This document shows, piece by piece, positions 6,986 to 15,507 of a stretch of 35,786 bases of DNA. The notes beneath the pieces are model-generated. The model was given only the letters and a program-made list of their open reading frames with translations, was not told the DNA's origin and did not search any database. Source of the DNA: Flavobacteriaceae bacterium UBA7684 (GTDB lineage: Bacteria; Bacteroidota; Bacteroidia; Flavobacteriales; Flavobacteriaceae); assembly GCA_002482885.1 (NCBI GenBank), contig DLGW01000025.1, forward strand, positions 1 through 35,786. The letters are read 5' to 3'. A program made the position numbers and the translations under genes. Within the stretch, counting starts at the first letter, position 1, and every line of letters starts with the position of its first letter.

Positions 6986-7885
6986 ATGAAAATTATTTTT
7001 AAAGCACTACCCCTATTCTTTTTAGGCTTTTTTCAGCATTCATTTGCACAATATACCGAATCTATTAACTCTAACATTCCCGGTATGTCCATGTCGCCTT
7101 ATGCGGTCGGAAAAACTATTGTTCAGCTAGAAACCAATTCTTATTACATGAGCGAAAGCTTAAAAAGTATGGATTTAAAAGGTAAAGGATACGGTGGAAA
7201 TTTTGCCTTACGTTACGGTGCTTGGCGCGAAGAATTCGAAGCCGTTATTACAGGGGAATATCGAAACATGAATTATACTAATCCTTTTGGAGAATTCAAT
7301 GTAAACGGATTACGCTCCTTAACCGCAGGAGCTAAATATTTATTTTACGACCCCTTTAAAAACTATAAAGAAGAAGTGAATGTTTACAGTTACCACGCCA
7401 ATCATAAATTCAAATGGAAAAGATTAAGACCTGCTATTTCAGGATATGCAGGAGCCAATTTTAACTTAACTGACAATAAATTTGCGCCTGTTTACAATAC
7501 TTTTGGTCCTAAAGCTATGGTAATGTTGCACAACAACTTTAACAACGGAATGATTTTAACCACCAATTTAATTGCCAATAATTTTATAGATGAAACCTTT
7601 AATTACGGATTTATATTAACCCTTTCTCAAGGATTTAGTGATAAATTTTCCTTGTTTATTGAAAATGAAACCTACTTTAAAAACTATAAAAGACAGGTAT
7701 ATACCTTTGGAGGAACATACATACTTTTAGATGATTTACAAGTACAAGCATCCATTAGTCACAGCCCATCTACCGAAGTGATTTATACCAACCAAACTTA
7801 CGGTGGTATCGGAATTTCATGGCGATTTGACGCTGGATATAAAGACATTAAATTTGAGGTTCCACCTACTAAAGACAAAAGATAA
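6986..7885 (+). CDS. Predicted outer-membrane beta-barrel protein (transporter family)
   Basis: The 299-residue protein has a Sec signal peptide (residues 1-21, FFLGFFQHSFAQ, cut after A-Q or nearby) and then alternating amphipathic strands rich in Y, F, N and G. Examples are GGNFALRYGAWREEFEAVITGEYRNMNY, DETFNYGFILTLSQGFSDKF and IGISWRFDAGY, a pattern expected for an outer-membrane barrel. The start of the mature part, NIPGMSMSPYAVGKTIVQLET, resembles proteins annotated as transporters of the phenol/meta-pathway (MetA-like) barrel group. The substrate is unknown. It is 2 bases from the GNAT-like gene and surely co-transcribed with it. Confidence 0.78.
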   Translation: MKIIFKALPLFFLGFFQHSFAQYTESINSNIPGMSMSPYAVGKTIVQLETNSYYMSESLKSMDLKGKGYGGNFALRYGAWREEFEAVITGEYRNMNYTNPFGEFNVNGLRSLTAGAKYLFYDPFKNYKEEVNVYSYHANHKFKWKRLRPAISGYAGANFNLTDNKFAPVYNTFGPKAMVMLHNNFNNGMILTTNLIANNFIDETFNYGFILTLSQGFSDKFSLFIENETYFKNYKRQVYTFGGTYILLDDLQVQASISHSPSTEVIYTNQTYGGIGISWRFDAGYKDIKFEVPPTKDKR

Positions 7886-7887
7886 TT

Positions 7888-9006
7888 ATGATTATTGTAA
7901 AAGAAATTCATAACCCTAAAGAGTTTTTACAATTCGTAAAATTCCCTTTTGAATTATATAAAAACAATGCCTATTGGGTTCCGCCTTTAATTAACGACGA
8001 ACTAAAAAACTTCGATAAAAACAATCCCATTTTTAAAAGTGTGGATGTAAAATATTATTTAGCTTATAAAAACGAAAAAATTGCTGGTAGAATTGCCTGT
8101 ATTATCAATCAAACCGAAGTAAAAGAATTACACAAACCCAAATTACGTTTTGGCTGGTTTGATGTAATTGATGATATGGCTGTAACGCAAGCTCTTATAG
8201 AAAAAGCAATTGCCATGGCTAAAGAAAATCAATTGCAATACATCGAAGGGCCTATGGGATTTTCTAACATGGATAAAGCAGGCATGCTTACCTATGGATT
8301 TAATGAAATTCCAACCATGATTGGTTTATACAATTACGAATATTACGTTACGCATTTGGAACAATTAGGTTTTCAAAAAGAAGCTGAATGGTTGGAATTT
8401 AAACTCGAAATGAAAAATATTCGCATCGAGAAAATCAAACCCATCGCAGACCTGATTGAAAAAAGATACGAATTAAGATGTTTACCTTTTAAAAGCACTA
8501 AAGACATTGTGCCTTATGTAGATGAAATGTTTGGTTTACTGAATAAATCATACGCCAACCTACAAAGTTTTGTACCCATACAACAATTTCAAATCGACCA
8601 TTATAAAAAGAAATACATTCCATTTATTAATCCCGATTTTATTTCGTGTATCGTAAATAAAGAAGGGAAAATGGTGGCTTTTGCCATTACAATGCCTTCT
8701 TTCTCTAGAGCCTTTCAAAAAGCCAACGGCAGATTGTTTCCTTTTGGATTCCTTCATTTGTTAAAAGCACGTAAAAACAATGAATACGGTGAATATTACC
8801 TAATCGGCGTAGACCCTGAATATCAAAGTAAAGGCGTAACCGCTATTATGTTCCGAGAAATTCAAATCGCCATGACCAAATGCGGTATCAAACACATGGA
8901 AACTAATCCATTATTAGAAGAAAATAGTAAAGTTCAACTGCTTTGGAAAAATTTTGACCCAGTAGTGCATAAAAGAAGAAAAACCTACCGATTAGATATA
9001 AAATAA
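7888..9006 (+). CDS. GNAT-like N-acyltransferase family protein (YghO-like)
   Basis: The 372-residue protein resembles the YghO-like group, which has two GNAT-type halves. Residues about 1-165 contain NNAYWVPPLINDELKNFDKNNPIF and IAGRIACIIN. Residues about 190-372 contain a C-terminal acetyltransferase-like core with YYLIGVDPEYQSKGVTAIMF (about 305-324), where QSKGV takes the place of the Q/RxxGxG/A acetyl-CoA pyrophosphate loop. The substrate is unknown. It follows the outer-membrane protein gene by 2 bases; the last codons form the left arm of a terminator hairpin. Confidence 0.72.
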   Translation: MIIVKEIHNPKEFLQFVKFPFELYKNNAYWVPPLINDELKNFDKNNPIFKSVDVKYYLAYKNEKIAGRIACIINQTEVKELHKPKLRFGWFDVIDDMAVTQALIEKAIAMAKENQLQYIEGPMGFSNMDKAGMLTYGFNEIPTMIGLYNYEYYVTHLEQLGFQKEAEWLEFKLEMKNIRIEKIKPIADLIEKRYELRCLPFKSTKDIVPYVDEMFGLLNKSYANLQSFVPIQQFQIDHYKKKYIPFINPDFISCIVNKEGKMVAFAITMPSFSRAFQKANGRLFPFGFLHLLKARKNNEYGEYYLIGVDPEYQSKGVTAIMFREIQIAMTKCGIKHMETNPLLEENSKVQLLWKNFDPVVHKRRKTYRLDIK

Positions 9007-9018
9007 TCGGTTAGGTTT
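8981..9018. terminator. Bidirectional terminator overlapping the GNAT gene end
   Basis: AAACCTACCGATTA (8981-8994) pairs with TAATCGGTTAGGTTT (9004-9018), a 14-bp stem with one bulged base. The left arm lies inside the last codons of the plus-strand gene and the right arm between the two convergent stop codons. On the minus strand the stem is followed by a T-rich run, so it should also end the five-gene minus-strand operon. Confidence 0.8.
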
Positions 9019-9021
9019 AAT

Positions 9022-9792
9022 TTATTTGGTGTTTAGTTTTCTAAGCTTAATAGCCGTTAAAACTTTTTTGGTATACAACGGAAAGTCAGCGTTTTGAATC
9101 CAACTGTAATAACCAGGTTCTTTTTCTAATATGGTTTCTACTTTAGCACCTTTATGTTTTCCGAAAGAAAAGATTTCTGCTCCATTTTCATCATAGGCAA
9201 TGAAACCAGCAAAATCAGCACTGTTTTTTCGGAAAGAAAGTTCTGACAAAATCTTCACATCATTAGATAAGTCTTCGTACCTATCAATTTGTGCTTTTAA
9301 AATTTCATAAGTAGCTTCGGTATCGGCTTGCGCACTGTGGGCATTGTTTAAATTCTTACCACAATAAAATTGATAAGCAGCTCCTAAGGTACGTTGCTCC
9401 ATTTTATGAAAAATGGTTTGTACATCTACCGAAACTCTGTTTTTCATGTCAAAATCTACTCCTGCTCTTAGCAATTCTTCCGCCAATAATGGAATATCAA
9501 ATCTATCAGAATTAAATCCCGCTAAATCTGAATCTTTAATCATTTGATAAATCGTAGAGGCTAAAACTTCAAACTTAGGTTCGTTGGCTACTTTTTCGTT
9601 GGTGATTCCGTGTACTGCTGTAGCGTGTGCAGGAATAGGCATTCCAGGATTTACCAACCAAGTTTTACTTTCTTTGTTTCCGTTCGGAAATATTTTTAGT
9701 ATAGAAATTTCAACAATTCTATCTTTGGCCACATCAATCCCAGTAGTTTCTAAATCAAAAAAACAAATCGGACGGGTTAATTTTAATTCCAT
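9022..9792 (-). CDS. DEDDh-type 3'-5' exonuclease with DUF3820-like C-terminus
   Basis: The 256-residue protein carries an exonuclease fold like the proofreading epsilon subunit of DNA polymerase III. Exo I is FFDLETTG with D13 and E15, Exo II is GFNSDRFDIPLL with D99, and Exo III is HSAQADTEAT with H152 and D157. Residues about 200-250 (EIFSFGKHKGAKVETI, PGYYSWIQN, FPLYTKK) look like the DUF3820 module that often follows such exonucleases in Bacteroidetes. It probably acts in DNA repair or proofreading. It is last in the operon, 9 bases after the E2 gene. Confidence 0.88.
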   Translation of the reverse strand: MELKLTRPICFFDLETTGIDVAKDRIVEISILKIFPNGNKESKTWLVNPGMPIPAHATAVHGITNEKVANEPKFEVLASTIYQMIKDSDLAGFNSDRFDIPLLAEELLRAGVDFDMKNRVSVDVQTIFHKMEQRTLGAAYQFYCGKNLNNAHSAQADTEATYEILKAQIDRYEDLSNDVKILSELSFRKNSADFAGFIAYDENGAEIFSFGKHKGAKVETILEKEPGYYSWIQNADFPLYTKKVLTAIKLRKLNTK

Positions 9793-9801
9793 GAATCTTT
9801 C

Positions 9802-11181
9802 TTAAAAACAGTTTTTCTGCGCATTCCAATTTTCCAAATAATCCACTACTCTTTTCAAGAATAATCCACCCAAAGCGCCATCTACTACTCGGTGGTCGTA
9901 AGCATGGGTAATAAACATTTTTTGGCGTATGCCTATAAAATCTCCTTGTGGAGTTTCAATCACTGCGGGTACTTTTCGGATGGCTCCTAAAGCCAAAATT
10001 CCTACCTGTGGTTGACTGATGATTGGGGTTCCAAACAAACTTCCGAATGATCCAATATTGCTTACGGTAAATGTTCCGCCCATTACATCATCGGGTTTTA
10101 ATCGATTATTTTTAGCTCGATTAGCCAAGTCATTAACGGCTTTAGCCATTCCGACTAAACTTAATTGGTCCGCATTTTTAATTACGGGAACAATTAAATT
10201 TCCACTTGGCAAAGCGGCTGCCATTCCTAAATTGATATTTTTCTTAACAATGATATTAGTTCCATCGACCGAAATATTCATCATTGGAAAATCTTTTAAC
10301 GCCTTAGCAATTGCTAACATAAATACAGGCGTAAAAGTTAATTTTTCACCTTCGCGTTTTTCAAAAGCTTCTTTTACTTTTTCTCTCCAATTCCAAATAT
10401 TGGTTACATCGGCTTCCATAAACGATTGTACGTGTACAGAAGTTTGTACCGAATCTCGCATATTTTGCGCAATCATTTTGCGCATTCTATCCATTTCAAT
10501 AATTTCATCTGTACCGTTTACCGACACAGGGGTGTTTCCGCTAGTTAACGGTATATCATATTGTGGTGTTGGAGTTGCTTCTTTTTTAGAAGCAACCACA
10601 GGAGCTGACGGCGCAGACACTTTAAGTGGTACTGTTCCTGTTTCTTTTTGTTCTATGTATTTAAAAATATCCGCTTTAGTAACCCTTCCTTCGCTTCCTG
10701 TACCGGGAATCAAATCCAATTCTTCTAAGGTGATTCCTTCAGCTAAAGCAATATTTTTTACTAACGGAGAATAAAAACGTGTGGAATCTGTGGTGGATAA
10801 ACTCGGCTTTTGAGTAACCTCTTGGGCTTTTGCAATTTGTTTTTCTAGGATTTGAACAGGAGCTTCTTCTGGAATAATTTCTTTTATAGGCTCTGGCACT
10901 ACTTCTGGCTGAGACTGAATTACAGGCTCACTTTGAATCGCATCATTCTGAATAATCGCTATGGTTTCACCAACTTTGATAATGTCTCCGTCTTTGAATC
11001 TTTTTTCAATTAAAATACCACCTTGTTCGGCAATTACTTCTGAATCTACTTTATCGGTAGCCACCTCTACTACGGCATCATCTTCATTAATGGTATCCCC
11101 AATCTGCTTGAGCCAGTTGGTCAGTGTAGCTTCGGCTACACTTTCTCCCATGTGAGGTAACTTTAATTCGTATCTTCCCAT
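9802..11181 (-). CDS. 2-oxoacid dehydrogenase E2 (dihydrolipoyl acyltransferase)
   Basis: The 459-residue protein has the E2 layout. An N-terminal lipoyl domain (residues 1-78) has the lipoylated K44 in ATDKVDS. A Pro/Glu/Gln-rich linker follows (about 80-130). The E1/E3 peripheral subunit binding domain is about 136-177 (YSPLVKNIALAEGI, GTGSEGRVTKADIF). The catalytic core is about 225-459 with the H430-x3-D434 motif in DHRVVDGA. Sequence type and the lone E2 gene suggest the branched-chain or general 2-oxoacid complex; E1 and E3 genes are not in the window. It lies between the glycosyltransferase and exonuclease genes in one operon. Confidence 0.9.
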   Translation of the reverse strand: MGRYELKLPHMGESVAEATLTNWLKQIGDTINEDDAVVEVATDKVDSEVIAEQGGILIEKRFKDGDIIKVGETIAIIQNDAIQSEPVIQSQPEVVPEPIKEIIPEEAPVQILEKQIAKAQEVTQKPSLSTTDSTRFYSPLVKNIALAEGITLEELDLIPGTGSEGRVTKADIFKYIEQKETGTVPLKVSAPSAPVVASKKEATPTPQYDIPLTSGNTPVSVNGTDEIIEMDRMRKMIAQNMRDSVQTSVHVQSFMEADVTNIWNWREKVKEAFEKREGEKLTFTPVFMLAIAKALKDFPMMNISVDGTNIIVKKNINLGMAAALPSGNLIVPVIKNADQLSLVGMAKAVNDLANRAKNNRLKPDDVMGGTFTVSNIGSFGSLFGTPIISQPQVGILALGAIRKVPAVIETPQGDFIGIRQKMFITHAYDHRVVDGALGGLFLKRVVDYLENWNAQKNCF

Positions 11182-11201
11182 AAATGGTGTTCTTTCGGTA
11201 T

Positions 11202-12365
11202 TTATATTTTAATTTCAATCACTTCCCCTAAATGATTGCTTGAATTACTTCCTACTGCAAACATGGAATATTCTGGAAGTATTTTAAATGTGGTTGTTTT
11301 CGAGTCACAATTTACAATAGTTTCTATTATCTTTTTAAAAGAAATCAACCGATTATCAATAATGATTTCAACAATTTTAGATGGATTTTCACTCACATAA
11401 TTTAAAGCCGTTTCAGTGCTTTCTTGAATCAAAACAGGATGCGACAACTTTTTTTGTAATTCACTTTTAATGAATTCGTTAGTAGAAACTATTATATATA
11501 CTTCTGGAATTGTTTTGACCAACTGATTGGCTTGCCACCATTTAATAATAGAAAAATAATACACTCCTATAATCATAAAAACATCAAACACCGATGATTT
11601 TTTAAAGTGTTTTTTATAGAAGAAGTTCATCGCTTCCCTAAAACGACGCATATATTTTCCGTCTTTGGCAGTGCTTTCTCCTTTATAATGAATCACCGTA
11701 GTGCCCGAATAATAATAATTTTGAAATCCTTTTTTTAGTAAAGTGTAAGACAAATCAATATCATCACTATACATAAAACAATCTTCGTCAAAACCACCCA
11801 CTTGTTTATATAATTGGGTTTTCATCAGCATAAATGCGCCTACCAAAATATCTACTGCTCCATTTCCGTTTTCGGGAATTTGTTCAGCATAATATTGATT
11901 AAACCCAGAATGTTTAGGAAAGATTTTATACAAACCCGAAATTTTAGTAAAAGCAACCCAAGGGGTCGGCACTCCTCTTTTGGATTCAGGCAAAAAGTTT
12001 CCTTTTCCATCTACTAATTTTACGCCTAGTGCTCCTAAATCAATTTGTTTATCGGCAAAATTCAATGCTTTTTCAAAAGTATCTTCGGCAACAACGGTAT
12101 CGGGATTTAAAATACAAACATATTCGCCTTGCGCAACCTCTACCCCAATGTTGTTTCCTTTTGGAAAACCATAATTAACCTTGTTTTCAATTAAAGTAAT
12201 ATGGGGGAATTTTTGACGAACCATGGCACAACTGTCGTCTTTGGAATCATTATCTATGACAATAATTTCGGAAGGAATGTTAACCAATGCTTTTTGAACA
12301 CTTTGCAAGCACAATTCTAAAAAGGTACTTACATTGTAGTTAAGTATGATGACCGATAGTTTCAA
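11202..12365 (-). CDS. Family 2 glycosyltransferase with C-terminal extra domain
   Basis: The 387-residue protein has a GT-A fold: LSVIILNYNVSTFLELCLQS at residues 3-22, IVIDNDSKDDS near 34-44, the CILNPDTV motif near 88-95, and the acceptor/base segment MYSDDIDLSY near 195-204, resembling rhamnosyl- or related transferases. A hydrophobic stretch follows around 260-275. The last 100 residues (PEVYIIVSTNEFIKSELQKK onward, ending in MFAVGSNSSNHLGEVIEI) are not part of GT2 and look like a small alpha/beta domain. The gene lies 2 bases after recR. The sugar and acceptor are unknown. Confidence 0.87.
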   Translation of the reverse strand: MKLSVIILNYNVSTFLELCLQSVQKALVNIPSEIIVIDNDSKDDSCAMVRQKFPHITLIENKVNYGFPKGNNIGVEVAQGEYVCILNPDTVVAEDTFEKALNFADKQIDLGALGVKLVDGKGNFLPESKRGVPTPWVAFTKISGLYKIFPKHSGFNQYYAEQIPENGNGAVDILVGAFMLMKTQLYKQVGGFDEDCFMYSDDIDLSYTLLKKGFQNYYYSGTTVIHYKGESTAKDGKYMRRFREAMNFFYKKHFKKSSVFDVFMIIGVYYFSIIKWWQANQLVKTIPEVYIIVSTNEFIKSELQKKLSHPVLIQESTETALNYVSENPSKIVEIIIDNRLISFKKIIETIVNCDSKTTTFKILPEYSMFAVGSNSSNHLGEVIEIKI

Positions 12366-12367
12366 AG

Positions 12368-12988
12368 CTATATTTTATTCAAAGAGTTCTCAAAAGAAAC
12401 TCGGTTAATAATACTTCTGCCTAAAGTAACTTCATCCGCATATTCAATTTCATCTCCAACAGAAATGCCTCGAGCAATCGTAGAAGTGGTGATGGAATAT
12501 GGACTGATTTGTTTATAAATGTAATAATTGGTAGTGTCTCCTTCCATAGTGGCACTTAAAGCAAAAATAACTTCTTTGATTTGTCCTGTTTTAACCCTTT
12601 CTACCAAAGAATGAATAGATAATTGGCTAGGCCCAATACCTTCAATCGGAGAAATTTTACCGCCTAACACATGGTAAACTCCATGAAACTGACGGGTATT
12701 TTCTATGGCCATTACATCTCGCACATCTTCCACTACACAAACTACTGCATGATCTCGTTTGGAATTGGTGCAAATTTCACACACTTCGGTGTCAGACAAA
12801 TTATGACAGTTTTTACAATGTTTAATTTGATTTCTTAATTGATCTAGCGCTTGAATTAAATAACCCGTAGACTCTTTAGGTTGTTTTAATAAATGTAGCA
12901 CTAAACGCAACGCCGTTCTTTTACCTATTCCTGGCAATTGCGACATTTCGTAAACGGCTTGTTCTAATAATTTTGAAGAAAATTCCAT
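12368..12988 (-). CDS. recR: Recombination mediator RecR
   Basis: The 206-residue protein shows all RecR parts. The helix-hairpin-helix is QLPGIGKRTALRL (residues 17-29). The zinc finger has C58, C61, C70 and C73. The TOPRIM domain starts AVVCVVEDVRDVMAIE (81-96), with E87. The C-terminal Walker-like segment with TTSTIARGISVGDEIEYAD is also present. RecR works with RecO and RecF to load RecA at gaps. The length is typical. Its ATG overlaps the stop of the ABC ATPase gene by one base (TAATG), indicating translational coupling. Confidence 0.96.
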   Translation of the reverse strand: MEFSSKLLEQAVYEMSQLPGIGKRTALRLVLHLLKQPKESTGYLIQALDQLRNQIKHCKNCHNLSDTEVCEICTNSKRDHAVVCVVEDVRDVMAIENTRQFHGVYHVLGGKISPIEGIGPSQLSIHSLVERVKTGQIKEVIFALSATMEGDTTNYYIYKQISPYSITTSTIARGISVGDEIEYADEVTLGRSIINRVSFENSLNKI

Positions 12989-13959
12989 TACATCATTCTT
13001 TTATAAACCAGATCTAATGGGGCTTTTAATCCCACTTTTTCATTTTCGGAAATATACGAAGGATGTTCAAAAAAAATAATATTTCTGTTGGAATATGCTT
13101 GAATTAAATAAATTCCACCTTTAAAAAAGGATTTTTTTACTACCACTTTAAAATCCGAAGAATCGTCTCTTTTCAATTCATGCGGATACAACAAAATCTT
13201 TTGTTCAGATTTTTCGTCAGGAATCAAATCTTGAATCCAAACTTCATTCACTTCTCCAAACAAAGAAGCTACATATTTGTTAGATGGATTTTGGTATAAT
13301 TGAATTGGATTTTGTTTCACTAAGATTTTTCCATTTTTCATGACCATAACTTCATCTGCATACGATAAAGCGTCCACACTATCGTGTGTAGAAACTATGC
13401 AAGAGATTTCCTTTTTTTTCAGGTATGAAAATAAATTTCTTCGGAAAGCATTTCTTCTAAACCCATCGATTTGACTAAAAGGTTCATCCAACAATAGTAA
13501 TTGAGGTTCTAAAGCCAATACCCGTGCTAAAGCCACGCGTTGTTGTTGTCCGCCACTTAAAAATCTGGCGGGTGTGTTGGCAAATTCTTCCATTTCAATC
13601 ATTTGCAACAACTCAGAAATTCTTTTTTGTTTTTTTTCTAAATCTAGATTAGATAAGAATTTACCCACGTTTTCCGCAACGGTAATGTAAGGCATTAAAT
13701 CAAAATCCTGAGATAAGTATTTGATTTCTGGAACGCCTGGAACTAAATTGTAATTGGGGCCTAATACAGGTTCTCCGTTAAAATAAATGTGACCACTGTG
13801 TAGATTATACAGTCCATAAATCAACTTTAACAAAGTGCTTTTTCCACAACCACTTTCCCCGATTATAGAAATGTTTTGACCAGTAAGTATTTTGAAGTCA
13901 ATGGATTTTATAACCAAATTTTCACTGTAACCAAAAGATATATTCCTGACTTCCAGCAT
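12988..13959 (-). CDS. ABC transporter ATP-binding protein, no permease nearby
   Basis: The 323-residue protein has a complete nucleotide-binding domain: Walker A GESGCGKST (34-42), Q-loop Q84 in YLSQDFDL, signature LSGGQQQ (134-140), Walker B LLLLDEP (154-160), and the switch histidine in VSTHDSVDAL. The remaining 95 residues form a TOBE-like beta region (KILLYPHELKRDDS, KVVVKKSFFKGGIYLIQA). This layout is typical of importers of the MalK/PotA/FbpC type, but no permease or binding protein is in the window. It heads the recR operon and is downstream of a long untranslated region with a consensus promoter. Confidence 0.85.
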   Translation of the reverse strand: MLEVRNISFGYSENLVIKSIDFKILTGQNISIIGESGCGKSTLLKLIYGLYNLHSGHIYFNGEPVLGPNYNLVPGVPEIKYLSQDFDLMPYITVAENVGKFLSNLDLEKKQKRISELLQMIEMEEFANTPARFLSGGQQQRVALARVLALEPQLLLLDEPFSQIDGFRRNAFRRNLFSYLKKKEISCIVSTHDSVDALSYADEVMVMKNGKILVKQNPIQLYQNPSNKYVASLFGEVNEVWIQDLIPDEKSEQKILLYPHELKRDDSSDFKVVVKKSFFKGGIYLIQAYSNRNIIFFEHPSYISENEKVGLKAPLDLVYKRMM

Positions 13960-14011
13960 ATTCGGATATGATTTGTGGGATTTTTTGTAAAAATGAAACC
14001 TCTATAAAACA

Positions 14012-14050
14012 GTAAGAGTGCATTTCAGAAAACTGAAAATACACCCTTAC
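14012..14050 (-). terminator. Terminator-like hairpin between ompA-type and ABC genes
   Basis: On the minus strand GTAAGGGTGTATTTTCAG pairs with the segment ending GCACTCTTAC around a TTTT loop, a stem of about 16 bp with two mismatches and a bulge, followed by TGTTTTATAG. It is about 200 bases after the OmpA-family stop codon and about 135 bases downstream of a consensus promoter at 14185-14214. It could end the OmpA transcript, a small RNA, or attenuate the ABC-recR operon. Confidence 0.6.
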
Positions 14051-14184
14051 CTACCCAACCAATAAAAAAACTAACTAAAACTATAAAAATTTGACGTCTT
14101 TTGAATTTATTTAACTCATTAAACGTTGTTTTGCTTCATCTGATTTACATTACAAATCTACTTCATTCATCTGCAAAACTTTTA

Positions 14185-14214
14185 CAAAATTAATAAAATT
14201 ATTTTATGTTGCAA
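14185..14214 (-). promoter_or_regulatory. Consensus Bacteroidetes promoter upstream of the ABC-recR operon
   Basis: On the minus strand TTG (14214-14212), a 19-base spacer and TAATTTTG (14192-14185) match the -33/-7 consensus exactly. It lies 226 bases upstream of the ABC gene start, just after the end of the OmpA-family gene. The 292-base gap 13960-14251 contains this promoter, the hairpin at 14012-14050 and only tiny open frames. Confidence 0.65.
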
Positions 14215-14251
14215 TAGTCTTATTTAATTTTTTAAAAAATTAACATTTTAA

Positions 14252-14941
14252 CTATTGACCTTGCGCTTCTTTTTCAGCGTCTTTTACCATTTTTTGGTTT
14301 GCTGTAATCGTGAATTCAACACGTCTGTTTTTAGCTCTACCTTCTGGAGTTTCGTTAGTATCAATAGGATCATTAATTCCCATACCTTGTGTTACAATTC
14401 TAGCAGCAACAATTCCTTTACCTACTAAATATGCTTTTACAGAAGCTGCACGTTGTTCAGATAATTTTAAATTATAATCTGCTTTTCCAGTACTATCTGT
14501 ATAACCATAAATTTTAATATCGGTGTCTGCATATTCGTTAAACACAGGAATTAATTTATCTAGATTTTCTTTGGCGATTGGTGTTAAAGTCGATTTATTA
14601 ACTTCAAAACGTACAGAGTTTTCACCCAATACCAATACAATTCCTTCTCCTACACGGTTAACTTCTGCACCTGGTAATACTTCGTCGATTTTACGAGCTT
14701 GTTTATCCATTTTGTTTCCAATAACTCCACCAACAGTTCCCCCTACTACTCCACCAATTACGGCGCCCATAGCGGTGTTACCACCTTTTCCTAAGTTATT
14801 TCCTAAAATTCCTCCGATTACAGATCCAGCAACAACGCCTATGGCTGCTCCTCTTTGTGTTTTATTGGTGTTTTTAACAGATTCACAAGCAGTTATGGTT
14901 AAAAACAAACCAGCTAAGACAATGGCTACTATTTTTTTCAT
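14252..14941 (-). CDS. OmpA family lipoprotein with glycine zipper
   Basis: The 229-residue protein has a lipoprotein signal peptide with a lipobox ending at C19 (LTITAC). A glycine-zipper segment (residues 31-76, GAAIGVVAGSVIGGILGNNL and repeats of the G-x3-G pattern) probably inserts in membrane. The C-terminal OmpA domain (about 100-212) has the peptidoglycan-binding motif IYGYTDSTGKADYNLKLSEQRA and NRRVEF. This is the YiaD-like layout: anchored in the outer membrane and holding peptidoglycan. It follows the lipocalin-like gene by 29 bases and probably shares its promoter. Confidence 0.9.
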   Translation of the reverse strand: MKKIVAIVLAGLFLTITACESVKNTNKTQRGAAIGVVAGSVIGGILGNNLGKGGNTAMGAVIGGVVGGTVGGVIGNKMDKQARKIDEVLPGAEVNRVGEGIVLVLGENSVRFEVNKSTLTPIAKENLDKLIPVFNEYADTDIKIYGYTDSTGKADYNLKLSEQRAASVKAYLVGKGIVAARIVTQGMGINDPIDTNETPEGRAKNRRVEFTITANQKMVKDAEKEAQGQ

Positions 14942-14970
14942 GATATGATTACTTTTTTAGTTTTTATAAA

Positions 14971-15432
14971 TTAGTTTACTTTTTCAAATTGATAAACTAC
15001 ATCTGTGATTTTCCCACCTACATTAATTTTGTCAACCAATTGAAATGAAGTTTCAGATTGCGCTACATATTTTAAATTGAACCCTTCAGTTACTCTTTTA
15101 GCTTTAGTACCTGCTTCCACAATTTTTAAAGTAAATACACCTTCTTTAGTAATGCTCCAAACAATTGGGCTTGAAAAAGCTTCGCAACCCGCTTTGTTGA
15201 TGTCTACATTTCCTTTGTTGTTGTTGGAAATAAATTTCCAAGTACTTCCTACAAAACATTTAGAATCTGCTGTTCTAAAAGAAGTTACTTTAATTACGTC
15301 TGATCCAGGATAAGTAACATTACTAATAATCCAGTCTCCTTTAATATCGGATTGTGTTGAGCGACTTACCGATGTTGACGAAGAACAAGCAACCATAAAT
15401 ATAGCTGCTCCTAACAATAATAGTTTTTTCAT
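14971..15432 (-). CDS. Lipocalin-like family lipoprotein
   Basis: The 153-residue protein has a lipoprotein signal peptide with the lipid-modified cysteine at C16 (IFMVACSS). A short serine/threonine-rich tether precedes an eight-strand-like beta domain starting IKGDWIISNVTYPG. That G-x-W near the domain start and later W segments (STWKFISNNNKGNV, IVWSITKEGVFTLKI) fit the lipocalin-like families common in Flavobacteria. The function is unknown; it may bind a lipid or act as an envelope structural protein. It is upstream of the OmpA-type gene in what looks like a two-gene operon. Confidence 0.8.
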   Translation of the reverse strand: MKKLLLLGAAIFMVACSSSTSVSRSTQSDIKGDWIISNVTYPGSDVIKVTSFRTADSKCFVGSTWKFISNNNKGNVDINKAGCEAFSSPIVWSITKEGVFTLKIVEAGTKAKRVTEGFNLKYVAQSETSFQLVDKINVGGKITDVVYQFEKVN

Positions 15433-15466
15433 TTTTAAAAAATTTATGATTAATAAATTAGCCCCG

Positions 15467-15474
15467 CAAAGGTA
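15467..15474 (-). promoter_or_regulatory. -7 promoter element for the lipocalin-OmpA pair
   Basis: On the minus strand TACCTTTG matches TAnnTTTG and lies 35 bases before the ATG at 15432. A TTG at 15501-15499 is 24 bases away, longer than usual. Confidence 0.55.
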
Positions 15475-15507
15475 CTATAAAACTCGACTCCCGTTTATCA
15501 AATAGCT

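Noticed and set aside
10019..10774. A 251-codon open frame on the plus strand inside the E2 gene
   Set aside because: It lies antisense to the E2 coding region, has no recognisable domain and is serine/isoleucine-rich as expected from reading the other strand. E2 motifs on the minus strand are complete.
14523..14948. A 141-codon plus-strand frame antisense to the OmpA-family gene
   Set aside because: Its proline/threonine-rich repeat (TPPTVPPTTPP) is the mirror of the glycine zipper codons; the minus-strand gene has signal peptide and OmpA motifs.
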